Below, piece by piece: positions 17,916 to 27,894 of a stretch of 64,000 bases of DNA. The first letter of the stretch is position 1. Each line of letters begins with the position of its first letter. The translations under genes and the position numbers were made by a program. The notes below the pieces were generated by a model that was given only the letters and a program-made list of their open reading frames with translations, ran no database searches and had not been told where the DNA came from. The stretch is from Chengkuizengella sediminis (GTDB lineage: Bacteria; Bacillota; Bacilli; Paenibacillales; KCTC-33759), in assembly GCF_010078385.1 (NCBI RefSeq), contig NZ_SIJC01000009.1, positions 1 to 64,000 on the forward strand. Reading direction: 5' to 3'.

Positions 17916-18788
17916 GTGTTTAAAGAACTATTTAATAAAAAAAGAAAATATGCAACAATCCCTTCTGAAAACTCTAAGCGAGACAATATTCCAGAGGGAT
18001 TGATGAACAAGTGTCCAAAATGTGGAACGATTCAATTTAATAAAGAGTTAGAAAAAAATTTAAAGGTTTGTTCAGGCTGTGGTCATCATTTTAGATTAAA
18101 CGCAAAAGAAAGATTTCAAATCACATTAGATGATGGAAGATTATTTGAATATGACAGTGATATGATATCTGAAGATCCATTAGATTTTCCAGGTTATAAA
18201 GAGAAAATAACAAAACATCAAGAAAAAACAGGTTCAAAGGATGCAGTTATCACAGGAGAAGGAACACTAGGAGGATTTCCTGTGGTAGTGGCAGGGATGA
18301 GTTTTGAATTTTTTGGCGGTAGCATGGGATCTGTTGTAGGTGAAAAAGTAACTAGAGCCATTGAAACAGCAATGAATAAAAACTATCCATTGCTTATTTT
18401 TTCTACATCCGGTGGAGCTAGAATGGAAGAAAGTATCCTAAGTTTAATGCAAATGGCTAAAACAAGTGCAGCAATCCAAAAATTTAGTGATCAAGGTGGA
18501 TTATATATTTCCATTATTACTGATCCGACTTTTGGAGGTGTCCCTGCCAGTTTTGCCATGTTAGGAGATTATATTATCGCAGAACCAGGTGCTGCTTTTG
18601 GATTTACTGGTAGACGAGTGATTGAGCAAACCATTAGACAAAAATTGCCAGAAACATTCCAAACGGCGGAATTTAATTTAAAACATGGGCAACTGGACAA
18701 AGTTGTTCCACGCGATCAAATGAAAAACACTTTAATTAAATTATTAGATTTACATTTAACAAAGGAGGAAACCGAATATGGCGAATGA
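17916..18788 (+). CDS. accD: Acetyl-CoA carboxylase carboxyltransferase subunit beta
   Basis: 290 residues from GTG at 17916 with GTGAGGTG upstream. The N-terminal zinc ribbon has four cysteines ('CPKCG' and 'CSGCG', about residues 31-53), followed by the carboxyltransferase crotonase-like domain ('[31 protein letters not shown]', '[10 protein letters not shown]'). With AccA it moves the carboxyl group from biotin to acetyl-CoA to make malonyl-CoA for fatty acid synthesis. It overlaps accA by 11 bp. Confidence 0.96.
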   Translation: MFKELFNKKRKYATIPSENSKRDNIPEGLMNKCPKCGTIQFNKELEKNLKVCSGCGHHFRLNAKERFQITLDDGRLFEYDSDMISEDPLDFPGYKEKITKHQEKTGSKDAVITGEGTLGGFPVVVAGMSFEFFGGSMGSVVGEKVTRAIETAMNKNYPLLIFSTSGGARMEESILSLMQMAKTSAAIQKFSDQGGLYISIITDPTFGGVPASFAMLGDYIIAEPGAAFGFTGRRVIEQTIRQKLPETFQTAEFNLKHGQLDKVVPRDQMKNTLIKLLDLHLTKEETEYGE

Positions 18789-19746
18789 ACTGCCATTTGA
18801 AAAACCTCTTATAGATTTACGTGCGAAAATTAATGAAATACGCAAATTTGGGATTGAAAAAGAAATTGATATATCTGAAGAAATTAATCGCCTCGAACAA
18901 AGATATGTGGATTTGGAAGAAGAAATTTTTTCTAATTTAACAGTCTCGCAAAAGATACAAATAGCTAGGCATCCTATGCGTCCTACTACATTAGATTATG
19001 TTCAACATATATTTGATGATTTTATTGAATTACATGGAGATCGTTCTTATGGGGATGATTTAGCGATTGTTGGTGGCATAGCCAAGTTGAATGGTCAATC
19101 AGTAACGATTGTTGGTCATCAAAAAGGAAAAGACACGAAGGATAATATTGCACGTAATTTTGGTATGCCTCATCCTGAAGGATTCCGTAAAGGATTACGT
19201 TTAATGAAACAAGCAAATAAATTTAAAAGACCCATTATTACATTTATTGATACCCCTGGTGCTTATCCAGGTGGTGCTGCAGAAGAAAGAGGTCAGGCTG
19301 AAGCTATTGCTAAGAATTTATTGGAAATGGCTGGTTTTGAAGTGCCTATTATTTGTATCGTTATTGGTGAAGGTGGAAGTGGAGGGGCTCTGGCTTTAGG
19401 TGTAGGAAATAGAGTGCTTATGTTAGAAAATGCCATTTATTCTGTGAGTAGCCCAGAAGCTGCTGCTTCTATCCTTTATAAAGATGCTTCCAAATCCCTT
19501 CTTGCTGCAGAATCCATGAGAATAACTGCAAATCATATTCATAACTTTGGAGTAGCTGATGAAATCATTCCAGAACCAAAAGGTGGAGCTCATCAGAACG
19601 TAAAAGAACAAGCTGAGATGATAAAAGAAACTATACTGAAACATCTCGTACAACTTAATGGGTTGGATGAATTTGAGATAAAAGAAGATAGATACAAAAA
19701 ATTTAGGAAAATTGGGAGTTTTACTGTGCTTGAAAATGTATATTAG
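18778..19746 (+). CDS. accA: Acetyl-CoA carboxylase carboxyltransferase subunit alpha
   Basis: 322 residues. Helical N-terminus (1-60), then the carboxyltransferase domain with '[30 protein letters not shown]', '[20 protein letters not shown]' and '[21 protein letters not shown]'. AAAGGAGG lies within the 3' end of accD. Translational coupling by the overlap fits the A2B2 partner stoichiometry. Confidence 0.96.
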   Translation: MANELPFEKPLIDLRAKINEIRKFGIEKEIDISEEINRLEQRYVDLEEEIFSNLTVSQKIQIARHPMRPTTLDYVQHIFDDFIELHGDRSYGDDLAIVGGIAKLNGQSVTIVGHQKGKDTKDNIARNFGMPHPEGFRKGLRLMKQANKFKRPIITFIDTPGAYPGGAAEERGQAEAIAKNLLEMAGFEVPIICIVIGEGGSGGALALGVGNRVLMLENAIYSVSSPEAAASILYKDASKSLLAAESMRITANHIHNFGVADEIIPEPKGGAHQNVKEQAEMIKETILKHLVQLNGLDEFEIKEDRYKKFRKIGSFTVLENVY

Positions 19747-19769
19747 TTTGGACTAGGAGGAGTAGAAAC

Positions 19770-21524
19770 ATGCGTAAAACAAAAATTGTATGTACTTTAG
19801 GACCAGCAAGTGAAACATTGGAAAAAACAAAAGAGTTAATCCAAGCAGGTTTGAATGTAGGAAGATTAAATTTTTCTCATGGTGATTTTGAAGAACATGG
19901 AAATCGTATCGTAAACATTAGAAAAGCTAGTGAGGAATTAGGTAAAACAGTTGCTATTTTATTAGATACTAAAGGACCTGAAATTAGAACAGGGAAATTA
20001 AAAGAAGATAAGGTTCAACTTGTTGCCAACGAATATATTACTTTGACCACAGAAGAAATTCAAGGTGGTCAAAGTCGTGTTGCAATTACTTATGATGAGC
20101 TTCCTAAAGAAGTTCATATCGGATCTACGATATTAATTGATGACGGATTAATTGGTTTGGAAGTTGTGGAAGTCCAAGATACTGAAATTAAGTGTAAAAT
20201 TGTGAATGGTGGTTTGCTTGGTAGTAGAAAAGGTGTAAATGTACCTGGAGTAAAGATATCATTACCAGGTATTACTGAAAAGGATACCAATGATATTATT
20301 TTTGGAATCGAACAAGGTGTTGACTTTATTGCAGCTTCATTTGTGCGAAAAGCAAGTGATGTACTAGAGATTAGAGATTTATTACAACGTTATAATGCAC
20401 AACATATACATATTATTTCAAAAATTGAGAATCAAGAAGGTGTGGACAATCTTGATGAAATTTTAGAAGTATCTGATGGATTAATGGTTGCACGTGGGGA
20501 TCTAGGTGTTGAAATCCCAGCAGAAGAAGTACCATTAGTTCAAAAACGAATGATTGAGAAATGCAACCAAGCGGGTAAACCAGTTATTACAGCTACACAA
20601 ATGCTTGATTCTATGCAACGTAATCCTCGCCCAACTAGAGCGGAAGCGAGTGATGTTGCCAATGCGATTTTTGATGGAACTGATGCGATCATGTTATCTG
20701 GAGAAACTGCACAAGGGAAATATCCTTTGGAATCAGTGAAAACAATGGCTCGTATTGCAGAAAAAGCAGAATCTGCACTTGAATACCGTGAAATCTTCTT
20801 AAAACAAACGAGTATTCAACAAATTACTGTGACGGAATCCATAAGTCAATCTGTTGCGAATTCTGCTTTAGATTTAAATGCAAAAGCCATTTTCACATCC
20901 ACCCAAAGTGGTTATACAGCACGTATGGTATCCAAATATCGTCCTAAGTCTCCTATCATTGCAGTAACTCCAGATAAACAGGTTATGCGTCGTTTATCCT
21001 TAGTATGGGGAGTAAATCCAGTTAAAGGAGAACAGGCAGATTCTACAGATGAAATGTTTGAACTTGCAGTAAATAGTGGGTTAAGAGCAGGATATGTTCA
21101 ATTCGGAGATTTAGTAGTAATCACTGCTGGAGTACCAATTGGGCGTTCTGGAACAACAAACTTAATTAAGATCCATCACATTGGTGAAATGATTGCTAAA
21201 GGTCAAGGAATTGGTAGTTATAGTGTGACAGGAAGGGTTGTTGCAGCTCGTACACCAGAAGAAGCGAATGAGAAGGTTTCAGAAGGATGTATATTAGTTA
21301 CCGTTGGAACTGATAAGGATTATATTTCAGCCATGCAAAAAGCATCAGCAATTATAACTGAGACAGGTGGCCTTACTTCACATGCAGCAGTAGTTGGGGT
21401 TGAATTAGGTATTCCTGTTATTGTTAGTGTAGATAATGCCTTAAATATATTAAAAGATGGCATGGATGTTTCTGTATATAGTGAACAAGGTTTCATTTAT
21501 TCTGGAAAATCAGAAACCTTATAA
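19770..21524 (+). CDS. pyk: Pyruvate kinase with C-terminal PEP-utiliser domain
   Basis: 584 residues, longer than the 470-residue E. coli type because of the extra C-terminal mobile domain common in Bacillales ('[24 protein letters not shown]'). The barrel has '[13 protein letters not shown]', '[11 protein letters not shown]', the catalytic-lysine region '[18 protein letters not shown]' and the signature '[14 protein letters not shown]'. Converts PEP and ADP to pyruvate and ATP. TAGGAGGAG is upstream of the ATG. Follows accA by 23 bp and ends at a repeat copy and a terminator. Confidence 0.96.
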   Translation: MRKTKIVCTLGPASETLEKTKELIQAGLNVGRLNFSHGDFEEHGNRIVNIRKASEELGKTVAILLDTKGPEIRTGKLKEDKVQLVANEYITLTTEEIQGGQSRVAITYDELPKEVHIGSTILIDDGLIGLEVVEVQDTEIKCKIVNGGLLGSRKGVNVPGVKISLPGITEKDTNDIIFGIEQGVDFIAASFVRKASDVLEIRDLLQRYNAQHIHIISKIENQEGVDNLDEILEVSDGLMVARGDLGVEIPAEEVPLVQKRMIEKCNQAGKPVITATQMLDSMQRNPRPTRAEASDVANAIFDGTDAIMLSGETAQGKYPLESVKTMARIAEKAESALEYREIFLKQTSIQQITVTESISQSVANSALDLNAKAIFTSTQSGYTARMVSKYRPKSPIIAVTPDKQVMRRLSLVWGVNPVKGEQADSTDEMFELAVNSGLRAGYVQFGDLVVITAGVPIGRSGTTNLIKIHHIGEMIAKGQGIGSYSVTGRVVAARTPEEANEKVSEGCILVTVGTDKDYISAMQKASAIITETGGLTSHAAVVGVELGIPVIVSVDNALNILKDGMDVSVYSEQGFIYSGKSETL

Positions 21525-21708
21525 TAGAGGTTGTTTTAAAAGTCCCCTTTTGATCACGAAGTGGCTCAGTGGAGTGATTTCGACATCGAATTTTGCACTC
21601 ATATTTGAAGTCCGGTGCTCATGTAACAAATCACTACACTCCGCTCCAGCTTCTGCATATTCGTACAAACTTCTCGGTGCTTAAAACTGAACTTTTAAAC
21701 ACGAACCA
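21522..21708 (+). repeat. Interspersed structured repeat, copy B (internally deleted)
   Basis: About 187 bp after pyk. It begins ATAATAGAGGTTGTTTTAAA, carries the shared core GAAGTCCGGTGCTCATGTA and ends CTTCTCGGTGCTTAAAAC. Compared with copies A and C it lacks the first two hairpins and the CGGGG palindrome. Same orientation as copy C. Confidence 0.8.
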
Positions 21709-21731
21709 ATAGATTTAACTTAACGTTAGAG

Positions 21732-21770
21732 GAGCTTAGTTAGATAATCCAAATCTGACTGGCTCTTTTT
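21732..21770 (+). terminator. Terminator after pyk and repeat B
   Basis: GAGC/GCTC base, an AGTTAGAT/ATCTGACT stem with one wobble pair, then five T. Confidence 0.7.
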
Positions 21771-21814
21771 ATTATGTTAAAATAAAAATATTGGATAAAG
21801 TAGGAGGGGTACTA

Positions 21815-22228
21815 GTGGAAACGGCAGAATGGCAAAAACATCAAGTAAGGGTAAGATATCAAGAAACAGATCAAATGGGTGTAGTGCACCATGGGAATTA
21901 TTTGAATTGGTTTGAAATAGGAAGGACAGAATATGTAAGAGAGATGGGTAATAGTTATAGAGATATTGAAAAATTAGGGCTATACCTTCCCGTTGTTGAT
22001 GTACAAATGAGCTTTAGAAAACCAGCTAGATACGATGATGTTATTGATATTTATACAAAAGTGGCTGAGTTTACGAATAAAAAAATTATATTTGAAGTCG
22101 AAATCCGAAAGGGAGACGATCTTTTAGTTACTGGAAAAACAGTACATGTATGGTTAAACTCACAATGGAAGACGGTTCGTTTGGACGAAGAAGCACCTGA
22201 GTTATATGAACGTTTAACAATAGGATAG
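21815..22228 (+). CDS. YbgC/FadM-type acyl-CoA thioesterase
   Basis: 137 residues from GTG at 21815, chosen over TTG 21791 because AGGAGGGG (21802-21809) sits five bases before it. A single hotdog domain has 'RVRYQETDQMGVVHHGNYLNWFEIGRTEYVRE', the 4-hydroxybenzoyl-CoA thioesterase motif with the catalytic aspartate-type residue in 'ETDQMGVVHHGNY'. Hydrolyses acyl-CoA esters, exact chain unknown. Followed 37 bp later by fxsA, likely the same transcript. Confidence 0.85.
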   Translation: METAEWQKHQVRVRYQETDQMGVVHHGNYLNWFEIGRTEYVREMGNSYRDIEKLGLYLPVVDVQMSFRKPARYDDVIDIYTKVAEFTNKKIIFEVEIRKGDDLLVTGKTVHVWLNSQWKTVRLDEEAPELYERLTIG

Positions 22229-22265
22229 ATGTAAAGTGACAAAGTAAAATGAAGGGAGTGTTATT

Positions 22266-22652
22266 ATGTTTCGTTTACTCGTTGTCATTATGATCGTTGT
22301 ACCTGCAATAGAAATTTTTGGATTAATAACGGTTGGAGGATTAATTGGTGGCTTTGAAACTTTTATATTAATTTTACTTACTGGATTTATAGGTGCTTTT
22401 TTAGCAAAAAGTGAAGGGGCTAAGGTCATGAATCAGGCTAGATTTGAAATGTCTTCAGGTCGGGTTCCAGCAGGTTCTATTTTAGATGGTATATGTATTT
22501 TTTCAGGTGGACTACTTTTACTTACTCCTGGGTTTTTAACAGATACTGTTGGTTTTATGCTTGTTTTGCCTATGACAAGAGGTTTTTTTAAGGGATGGAT
22601 TTTGTATTTTATAAAAAAACTAATGTCCAAAGGAACCATTATCCGTTTTTAG
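22266..22652 (+). CDS. fxsA: FxsA-family membrane protein
   Basis: 128 residues. Two to three hydrophobic segments (5-40, 75-105) and the family signature 'LLTGFIGAFLAKSEGAKVMNQARFEMSSGRVPAGSILDGICIFSGGLLLLTPGFLTD'. In E. coli FxsA overexpression counters phage T7 exclusion by F plasmid PifA. The normal role is unknown. B. subtilis has ytzA/fxsA in the same place between pyk and citZ. AAGGGAGTG upstream of the ATG. Confidence 0.88.
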   Translation: MFRLLVVIMIVVPAIEIFGLITVGGLIGGFETFILILLTGFIGAFLAKSEGAKVMNQARFEMSSGRVPAGSILDGICIFSGGLLLLTPGFLTDTVGFMLVLPMTRGFFKGWILYFIKKLMSKGTIIRF

Positions 22653-22839
22653 GATGTATGAGAATTCCATAGGATTAAAATAATCTTTATAATAATGATA
22701 ATGAAGTTTTATGTCCAGATGAGTTCACAATTTGTATGAAATCCTTTATCATTAATATGAATGATTATTAAATGACCAGAGTAAATATTTGGATGTTCAA
22801 TTCAAGTAAATTATATCTTTAAATAAAGGAGAGTATATA

Positions 22840-23955
22840 ATGACAGCACCTACAAAAGGTTTAGAAGGTATCGTGGCGACTACTTCTTCCGTTAGCTCCA
22901 TTATTGATGGAGTATTAACATATCGTGGTATTAACATTGATGATTTAGCTGAAAAAAGTACTTTTGAAGAAGTTGTTTATTTATTATGGTTTGGTAAATT
23001 GCCAAATCAAACAGATTTAGCAGAATTTAATAAACAGTTAGTTGAAAACATGGTAATTCCAAATGAAGTTCTAGAACAAATCAAACTTTTTCCTAAAGAC
23101 TCAAATGCGATGGCTGCACTTCGTACAACCGTTTCAAGTTTAGCATTATATGATGAAGAAGCAGAGGATATGAGTAAAGAAGCGAATGTAAGAAAAGCAA
23201 TTCGTCTTCAAGCAAAAATTCCAACAATCATTTCTGCTTTTGCAAGAATTCGTGAAGGAAAAGAACCTATTCAACCTAAAAAAGATGCATCTCTTTGTTA
23301 TAACTTCTTGTACACACTTACAGGTGAAGAGCCAGATCCTGTTGCGATTGAAGCTTTAGATAAAGCTTTAATTTTACATGCAGACCATGAATTAAACGCT
23401 TCAACATTTGCTTCTCGTGTAACCGTTGCAACATTATCAGATGTTTATTCAGGTGTTACATCTGCTATTGGTACATTAAAAGGACCTCTTCATGGTGGAG
23501 CAAATGAAGCAGTAATGGTGATGTTAGAAGAAATAGAGACCATTGAAAATGCGGAGCCATACATTGAAAAGAAATTAGAAAATAAAGAAAAAATCATGGG
23601 ATTTGGACATCGTGTTTATAAAACAGGTGATCCTCGAGCAAAACACTTACAAAAAATGTCCTATGAATTAGGTAAAATCACTGGTGAGATGAAGTGGTAT
23701 GATATGTCCACTATTATTGACAAAATAATCACAGAGAAAAAAGGATTAAAACCAAATACTGATTTTTATTCAGCTTCTGTTTATACATCCTTACAGATTC
23801 CACGTGATTTATTTACACCTATTTTTGCATTTAGTCGTGTATCGGGATGGTCTGCTCATATTCTAGAGCAATTAGACAATAATCGTTTAATTCGTCCTCG
23901 TGCAGAATATATTGGACCTTCTAGCCAACCCTATGTCGATATAGAAAACAGATAA
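22840..23955 (+). CDS. citZ: Citrate synthase
   Basis: 371 residues, the Gram-positive dimeric form. Active-site motifs: 'GPLHGGANEAVM' (His), 'MGFGHRVYK' (His) and the C-terminal 'DFYSASVYTSLQIPRDLFTPIFAFSRVSGW' (catalytic Asp region). Condenses acetyl-CoA and oxaloacetate. AAAGGAGAG upstream of the ATG. The classical citZ-icd-mdh order is kept, but a structured repeat separates citZ from icd here. Confidence 0.96.
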   Translation: MTAPTKGLEGIVATTSSVSSIIDGVLTYRGINIDDLAEKSTFEEVVYLLWFGKLPNQTDLAEFNKQLVENMVIPNEVLEQIKLFPKDSNAMAALRTTVSSLALYDEEAEDMSKEANVRKAIRLQAKIPTIISAFARIREGKEPIQPKKDASLCYNFLYTLTGEEPDPVAIEALDKALILHADHELNASTFASRVTVATLSDVYSGVTSAIGTLKGPLHGGANEAVMVMLEEIETIENAEPYIEKKLENKEKIMGFGHRVYKTGDPRAKHLQKMSYELGKITGEMKWYDMSTIIDKIITEKKGLKPNTDFYSASVYTSLQIPRDLFTPIFAFSRVSGWSAHILEQLDNNRLIRPRAEYIGPSSQPYVDIENR

Positions 23956-23958
23956 TAT

Positions 23959-24260
23959 AAGTTGTTCAAAAAGTCCCCCACTTTGTCAGCACAGGAAGTG
24001 CTGATCCTACATTAGTCACATGGATGTGACTGATTTTAAGTAGGGATCACGATGTATCACTAGGAGGTTTACTCGACATCGAATCTGACCCTCACCTTTG
24101 AAGTCCGGTGCTCATGTAGAAATGCCCTACACTTGCTTCACCCCAAAAAGTGAAGAAATGCGTTGAAGTGTAGTCATAATACTTTTACGGGGACCCCGAT
24201 AAAATGGCTTCTACAGGTTCAAGTCACCTTCTCGGTGCTGAAAACTTAACTTTGTGAACT
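23959..24260 (+). repeat. Interspersed structured repeat, copy C
   Basis: About 300 bp between citZ and icd. It begins GTTGTTCAAAAAGTCCCC and ends CTTCTCGGTGCTGAAAAC. Hairpins: TCAGCAC/GTGCTGA, AGTCACA/TGTGACT, CTACACTT/AAGTGTAG enclosing CTTCA/TGAAG, and CGGGGACCCCG. The first hairpin differs from copy A by a compensated pair (C-G becomes T-A). The ends form an imperfect inverted repeat. Confidence 0.85.
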
Positions 24261-24301
24261 TAGTACTAAAACTTAAGCATAATGAAGGAGGTACCAATTC
24301 A

Positions 24302-25600
24302 ATGGTACAATTCAAAAATTACGATCAACCAACAAACGGAGAAAAAATCACAATCGAAAATGGAAAATTACAGGTTCCTAATAAACCAATCATTCCTTTT
24401 ATTGAAGGAGATGGAACTGGTCCTGATATTTGGGCGGCTTCAAAACGTGTTTTAGACGCTGCTGTAGAAAAAGCTTACAATGGCGAAAAAGAAATTGCTT
24501 GGTATGAGGTTTTTGCTGGTCAAAAATCTTTTGATAAATATAATGAATGGTTGCCAGAGGATACTTTAACTGCAATTAGAGAATATTTTGTTGCAATTAA
24601 AGGACCTTTAACCACACCAATTGGTGGAGGAATTCGTTCTTTAAACGTTGCTCTTCGTCAAGAATTAGATTTATACACATGTCTACGTCCAGTTAGATAC
24701 TTTGATGGTGTTCCTTCACCTGTCAAACGTCCTGAATTAGTTGATATGGCTATTTTCCGTGAGAATACTGAGGATATTTATGCGGGAATCGAATATGAAC
24801 AAGGTTCTGACGAAGTGAAAAAGGTCATTGATTTCTTACAAAATGAAATGGGAGTGAACAAAATTCGTTTCCCTGAAACTTCAGGGATTGGAATTAAACC
24901 AGTTTCTTCTGAAGGAACAAAACGTCTTGTGAAAGGCGCAATCGAATATGCGATTAAACATGAACGTAAAAGTGTAACTTTAGTACATAAAGGGAATATT
25001 ATGAAATTCACTGAAGGTGCATTTAAAAACTGGGGTTATGAAATAGCGGAAGAAGAATACGGTGACAAAGTATTCACTTGGGGACAATATGATCGTATTG
25101 AAGAAGCTGAAGGGAAAGAGGCAGCGGATAAAGCACAAGATGAGGCTCTTGCTGCAGGTAAGATTCTTGTGAAGGATGCAATTGCAGATATTGCACTACA
25201 ACAAGTACTTACTCGTCCGAAAGATTTTGATGTGATCGCTACATTGAATTTAAATGGAGACTATTTATCTGATGCTTTAGCTGCTCAAGTAGGTGGTATT
25301 GGTATTGCTCCTGGAGCGAATATTAACTATGTTACTGGACATGCAATCTTTGAAGCTACTCATGGAACAGCTCCAAAATATGCTGGTTTAGACGTAGTTA
25401 ATCCTGGTTCTGTCATTTTATCAGGTGTATTAATGCTTGAACATTTAGGTTGGAAAGAAGCTGCTGATTTAATTTACAAAGGAATGGAAACAGCAATTTC
25501 TAATAAAACAGTAACTTATGATTTTGAAAGATTAATGGAAAATGCTACAAAGGTTAAATGTTCAGAATTTGCAGATGAAATTATTAAACACATGGCTTAA
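24302..25600 (+). CDS. icd: NADP-dependent isocitrate dehydrogenase
   Basis: 432 residues from ATG at 24302. AAGGAGGT at 24285-24292 fixes the start against the ORF's earlier one. Motifs: '[15 protein letters not shown]', the substrate loop '[34 protein letters not shown]', '[16 protein letters not shown]', '[13 protein letters not shown]' and the NADP-side '[11 protein letters not shown]'. Oxidatively decarboxylates isocitrate to 2-oxoglutarate. The repeat makes up nearly all of its leader. Confidence 0.96.
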   Translation: MVQFKNYDQPTNGEKITIENGKLQVPNKPIIPFIEGDGTGPDIWAASKRVLDAAVEKAYNGEKEIAWYEVFAGQKSFDKYNEWLPEDTLTAIREYFVAIKGPLTTPIGGGIRSLNVALRQELDLYTCLRPVRYFDGVPSPVKRPELVDMAIFRENTEDIYAGIEYEQGSDEVKKVIDFLQNEMGVNKIRFPETSGIGIKPVSSEGTKRLVKGAIEYAIKHERKSVTLVHKGNIMKFTEGAFKNWGYEIAEEEYGDKVFTWGQYDRIEEAEGKEAADKAQDEALAAGKILVKDAIADIALQQVLTRPKDFDVIATLNLNGDYLSDALAAQVGGIGIAPGANINYVTGHAIFEATHGTAPKYAGLDVVNPGSVILSGVLMLEHLGWKEAADLIYKGMETAISNKTVTYDFERLMENATKVKCSEFADEIIKHMA

Positions 25601-25628
25601 ATAAAAATAAAATAAATTTAATTAATCT

Positions 25629-25652
25629 CCCCTCACTGATTGAAGTGAGGGG
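25629..25652 (+). terminator. Strong hairpin between icd and mdh
   Basis: CCCCTCACT (25629-25637) pairs with AGTGAGGGG (25644-25652) around a 6-nt loop. Only a short T run follows, so it may be an attenuator or mRNA stabiliser rather than a full terminator. Confidence 0.6.
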
Positions 25653-25705
25653 ACTTTAAAGAGTAGAGAAGTAAAAAAAAATTACATAAAAGAGGAGAAT
25701 CTTAA

Positions 25706-26650
25706 ATGGCAATTCAAAGAAAAAAAATTGCAGTGGTAGGGGCAGGATTTACTGGAGCAACTACCGCACTAATGCTAGCTCAAAAAGAATTGGGTGACGT
25801 TGTATTAATTGATATTCCACAATTAGAGAATCCTACAAAAGGTAAAGCGCTTGATATGTTAGAAGCTAGCCCAGTACAAGGTTTTGATAGTAATATCATT
25901 GGTACCTCTAGTTATGAGGATGCTGAGGGTGCGGATGTAGTCATTATTACTGCAGGTATTGCACGTAAACCTGGCATGAGCAGAGATGATTTAGTAAATA
26001 CGAATGCAGGTATCATGAAATCAGTATGTGAGAATGTAAAAAAATATTGTCCAGATTCATATGTAATCATTTTAAGTAATCCAGTGGATGCTATGACTTA
26101 TGTTGCATTTAATACTCTTGGATTCCCTAAAAATCGTGTCATTGGTCAGTCAGGTGTATTGGATGCAGCTCGTTACTTTACATTTATTTCTCAAGAATTA
26201 AATGTTTCTGTTGAGGACGTTCACGGATTTGTATTGGGAGGTCATGGGGATGACATGGTACCTCTTGTACGTTACACGAATGTAGCAGGTATTCCAATTG
26301 ATAAATTAATTCCAGCTGATCGTATTGAAGCCATTGTAAAACGTACTCGTACAGGTGGAGGAGAGATCGTAGGTTTACTTGGAAACGGAAGTGCGTACTA
26401 TGCACCAGCAGCTTCCCTAGTTCAAATGACAGAAGCAATTTTAAAAGATAAAAAACGTGTAATACCTTCCATTGCATTTTTAGAAGGCGAATATGGGTAT
26501 GATAACTTATTTATCGGTGTTCCGACGATCCTTGGTGGAGATGGAATTGAAAAGATCATAGAATTAGAATTAACGGATGAAGAAAGAACAGCGCTAGATA
26601 AGTCAGCAGATTCTGTACGAAAAGTGATAAGTGTTGTAGACAAAGGTTAA
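25706..26650 (+). CDS. mdh: Malate dehydrogenase (LDH-like type)
   Basis: 314 residues. NAD-binding '[19 protein letters not shown]'-type loop at residues 9-26, malate-type specificity loop '[16 protein letters not shown]' near 80, and the catalytic His in '[19 protein letters not shown]' near 175. Interconverts malate and oxaloacetate. AGAGGAGAAT upstream of the ATG. In B. subtilis phoP follows mdh. Here about 4.5 kb of other genes intervene. Confidence 0.96.
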   Translation: MAIQRKKIAVVGAGFTGATTALMLAQKELGDVVLIDIPQLENPTKGKALDMLEASPVQGFDSNIIGTSSYEDAEGADVVIITAGIARKPGMSRDDLVNTNAGIMKSVCENVKKYCPDSYVIILSNPVDAMTYVAFNTLGFPKNRVIGQSGVLDAARYFTFISQELNVSVEDVHGFVLGGHGDDMVPLVRYTNVAGIPIDKLIPADRIEAIVKRTRTGGGEIVGLLGNGSAYYAPAASLVQMTEAILKDKKRVIPSIAFLEGEYGYDNLFIGVPTILGGDGIEKIIELELTDEERTALDKSADSVRKVISVVDKG

Positions 26651-26660
26651 ACATGATAGG

Positions 26661-26698
26661 ATAAAAAGAGTGTGGATTATAATCCATACTCTTTTTAT
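26661..26698. terminator. Terminator after mdh
   Basis: A long stem (ATAAAAAGAGT...ACTCTTTTTAT with one wobble) carries A and T runs at its ends, so it can stop transcription from both sides. Confidence 0.8.
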
Positions 26699-26757
26699 GT
26701 CTAGGGTCGCCAACATGTTATTGTGATTTTTTATCAAAATGATGGAGGGTTATTAAA

Positions 26758-27162
26758 ATGGAAACTGGTTTTTTACATCTTCATACAACAGTAGGTTTAT
26801 TATTAATTGCTTACATTTTACTTCCGTTTCTTATATTAACTTTAAAAAATGGAAATGAAGGAATGGCAAAAGTATCTGTTTTTATTAATCGTGTAGGGAT
26901 GTACATATTAATCATAGCATTTTTAACAGGTGGATATTTAATTAGTCAATATGAAGGATATTCCATCGCTTGGATGATTGTAGTAGTGTTATTGCTACTA
27001 GTAATGTTTGCAATGACTGGAATGATTTCAAAACCATTGAAACGTGTAAGAGATGGAAGTGCAATTGATGAAGATCACAAAAAAGCAAAAATGTTTAGCT
27101 TTATTAATGCAATTGCTGTACTATTAATTCTTGTTTTAATGTATAACCCTACGTTATTGTAA
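26758..27162 (+). CDS. Four-segment membrane protein, possibly YisL/DUF1516-like
   Basis: 134 residues, nearly all hydrophobic: segments at about 10-28, 43-62, 72-92 and 110-130, with a charged loop 'SKPLKRVRDGSAIDEDHKKAK' before the last. An N-terminal histidine pair 'HLHTT' and the overall layout recall the UPF0344 (YisL) family, by memory only. GGAGGGT upstream of the ATG. It is a stand-alone gene between two strong terminators. Function unknown. Confidence 0.6.
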   Translation: METGFLHLHTTVGLLLIAYILLPFLILTLKNGNEGMAKVSVFINRVGMYILIIAFLTGGYLISQYEGYSIAWMIVVVLLLLVMFAMTGMISKPLKRVRDGSAIDEDHKKAKMFSFINAIAVLLILVLMYNPTLL

Positions 27163-27180
27163 ATGGAATAAGAAGGTAGA

Positions 27181-27222
27181 AAGCATTAAGCGTACTTTAT
27201 TAAGTACGCTTAATGCTTTTTT
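27181..27222 (+). terminator. Rho-independent terminator
   Basis: A perfect 17-bp stem (27181-27197 with 27202-27218), a 4-nt loop and a run of six T. Confidence 0.92.
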
Positions 27223-27275
27223 ATTACTTTAATTTTATCGAAAAAATGTGTACTTGTCTAAGGATACTTGTCTAT

Positions 27276-27303
27276 ACCAAATGAAGTGTTTGAACATAGT
27301 ATA
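27276..27303 (+). promoter_or_regulatory. Sigma-K-type promoter, cassette 1
   Basis: AC (27276-27277), 17-bp spacer, CATAGTATA (27295-27303), a full match to AC-N17-CATANNNTA. Confidence 0.7.
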
Positions 27304-27333
27304 TATCATCTCTTATTACAGGAGGTGAAATCA

Positions 27334-27411
27334 ATGGGGGGATCTATAGGTATTGTACTAGTGTTATTTATTTTATTAGTAATTATTTTAATTGCAGCAG
27401 TAAGATATTGA
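27334..27411 (+). CDS. YjcZ-like hydrophobic sporulation micro-peptide 1
   Basis: 25 residues, MGGSIGIVLVLFILLVIILI followed by AAVRY: a glycine-containing start and one membrane-spanning segment, like the YjcZ/YuzM-type sporulation micro-proteins. A perfect CAGGAGGTGA precedes the ATG, and a sigma-K-type promoter lies about 30 bp upstream. Likely made in the mother cell and placed in a spore membrane or coat. The family call rests on pattern and promoter. Confidence 0.75.
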   Translation: MGGSIGIVLVLFILLVIILIAAVRY

Positions 27412-27474
27412 TAAAGTAATGAGAAGGTTTAATGATATTCTACCACCAATGCGCTCTTTAATATACCTCTAATG

Positions 27475-27505
27475 AAAGCCTCACTATTATGAAAGTGAGG
27501 CTTTT
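27475..27505 (+). terminator. Terminator of cassette 1
   Basis: AAAGCCTCAC (27475-27484) pairs with GTGAGGCTTT (27495-27504), followed by T. Confidence 0.75.
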
Positions 27506-27564
27506 ATGTCTTTTCTATATTAAAAACTATTAAAATGTGTACTTGTCTAAGGATACTTGTCTAT

Positions 27565-27592
27565 ACCAAATGAAGTGTTTGAACATAGTATA
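27565..27592 (+). promoter_or_regulatory. Sigma-K-type promoter, cassette 2
   Basis: AC (27565-27566), 17-bp spacer, CATAGTATA (27584-27592). Same sequence as cassette 1. Confidence 0.7.
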
Positions 27593-27622
27593 TATCATCT
27601 CTTATTACAGGAGGTGAAATCA

Positions 27623-27706
27623 ATGGGAGGATCTATAGTTATTGTACTAGTGTTATTTATTTTATTAGTGATTATTTTAATTGCAGCAGCAAGAAAATGT
27701 TATTGA
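27623..27706 (+). CDS. YjcZ-like hydrophobic sporulation micro-peptide 2
   Basis: 27 residues. It differs from micro-peptide 1 by G6V and by a basic, cysteine-containing end (AAARKCY). Same AGGAGGTGA ribosome site and same sigma-K-type promoter, in a tandem duplication. The changed C-terminus with the rest conserved suggests the coding region is under selection. Confidence 0.75.
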   Translation: MGGSIVIVLVLFILLVIILIAAARKCY

Positions 27707-27769
27707 TGAAGTAAAGAGAAGGTTTAATGATATTCTACCACCGATGCGTTCTTTAATATACCTCTAATG

Positions 27770-27806
27770 AAAGCCTCACTATTATTTTATAAAAGTGAGG
27801 TCTTTC
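27770..27806 (+). terminator. Terminator of cassette 2
   Basis: AAAGCCTCAC pairs imperfectly with GTGAGGTCTTT. The loop is longer than in cassette 1. Confidence 0.6.
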
Positions 27807-27866
27807 TATGTCTTTTCTATATAAAAAACTATTAAAATGTGTACTTGTCTAAGGATACTTGTCTAT

Positions 27867-27894
27867 ACCAAATGAAGTGTTTGAACATAGTATA
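27867..27894 (+). promoter_or_regulatory. Orphan sigma-K-type promoter, cassette 3
   Basis: AC (27867-27868), 17-bp spacer, CATAGTATA (27886-27894), identical to the other two. The micro-ORF and ribosome site are missing after about 27901. A small hairpin follows (27901-27920). No gene downstream on this strand until 28901. Confidence 0.65.

Noticed and set aside
22675..22790. Fur-box or CcpC-box-like bases upstream of citZ
   Set aside because: Only partial matches in very AT-rich DNA; no spacing or symmetry strong enough to call.
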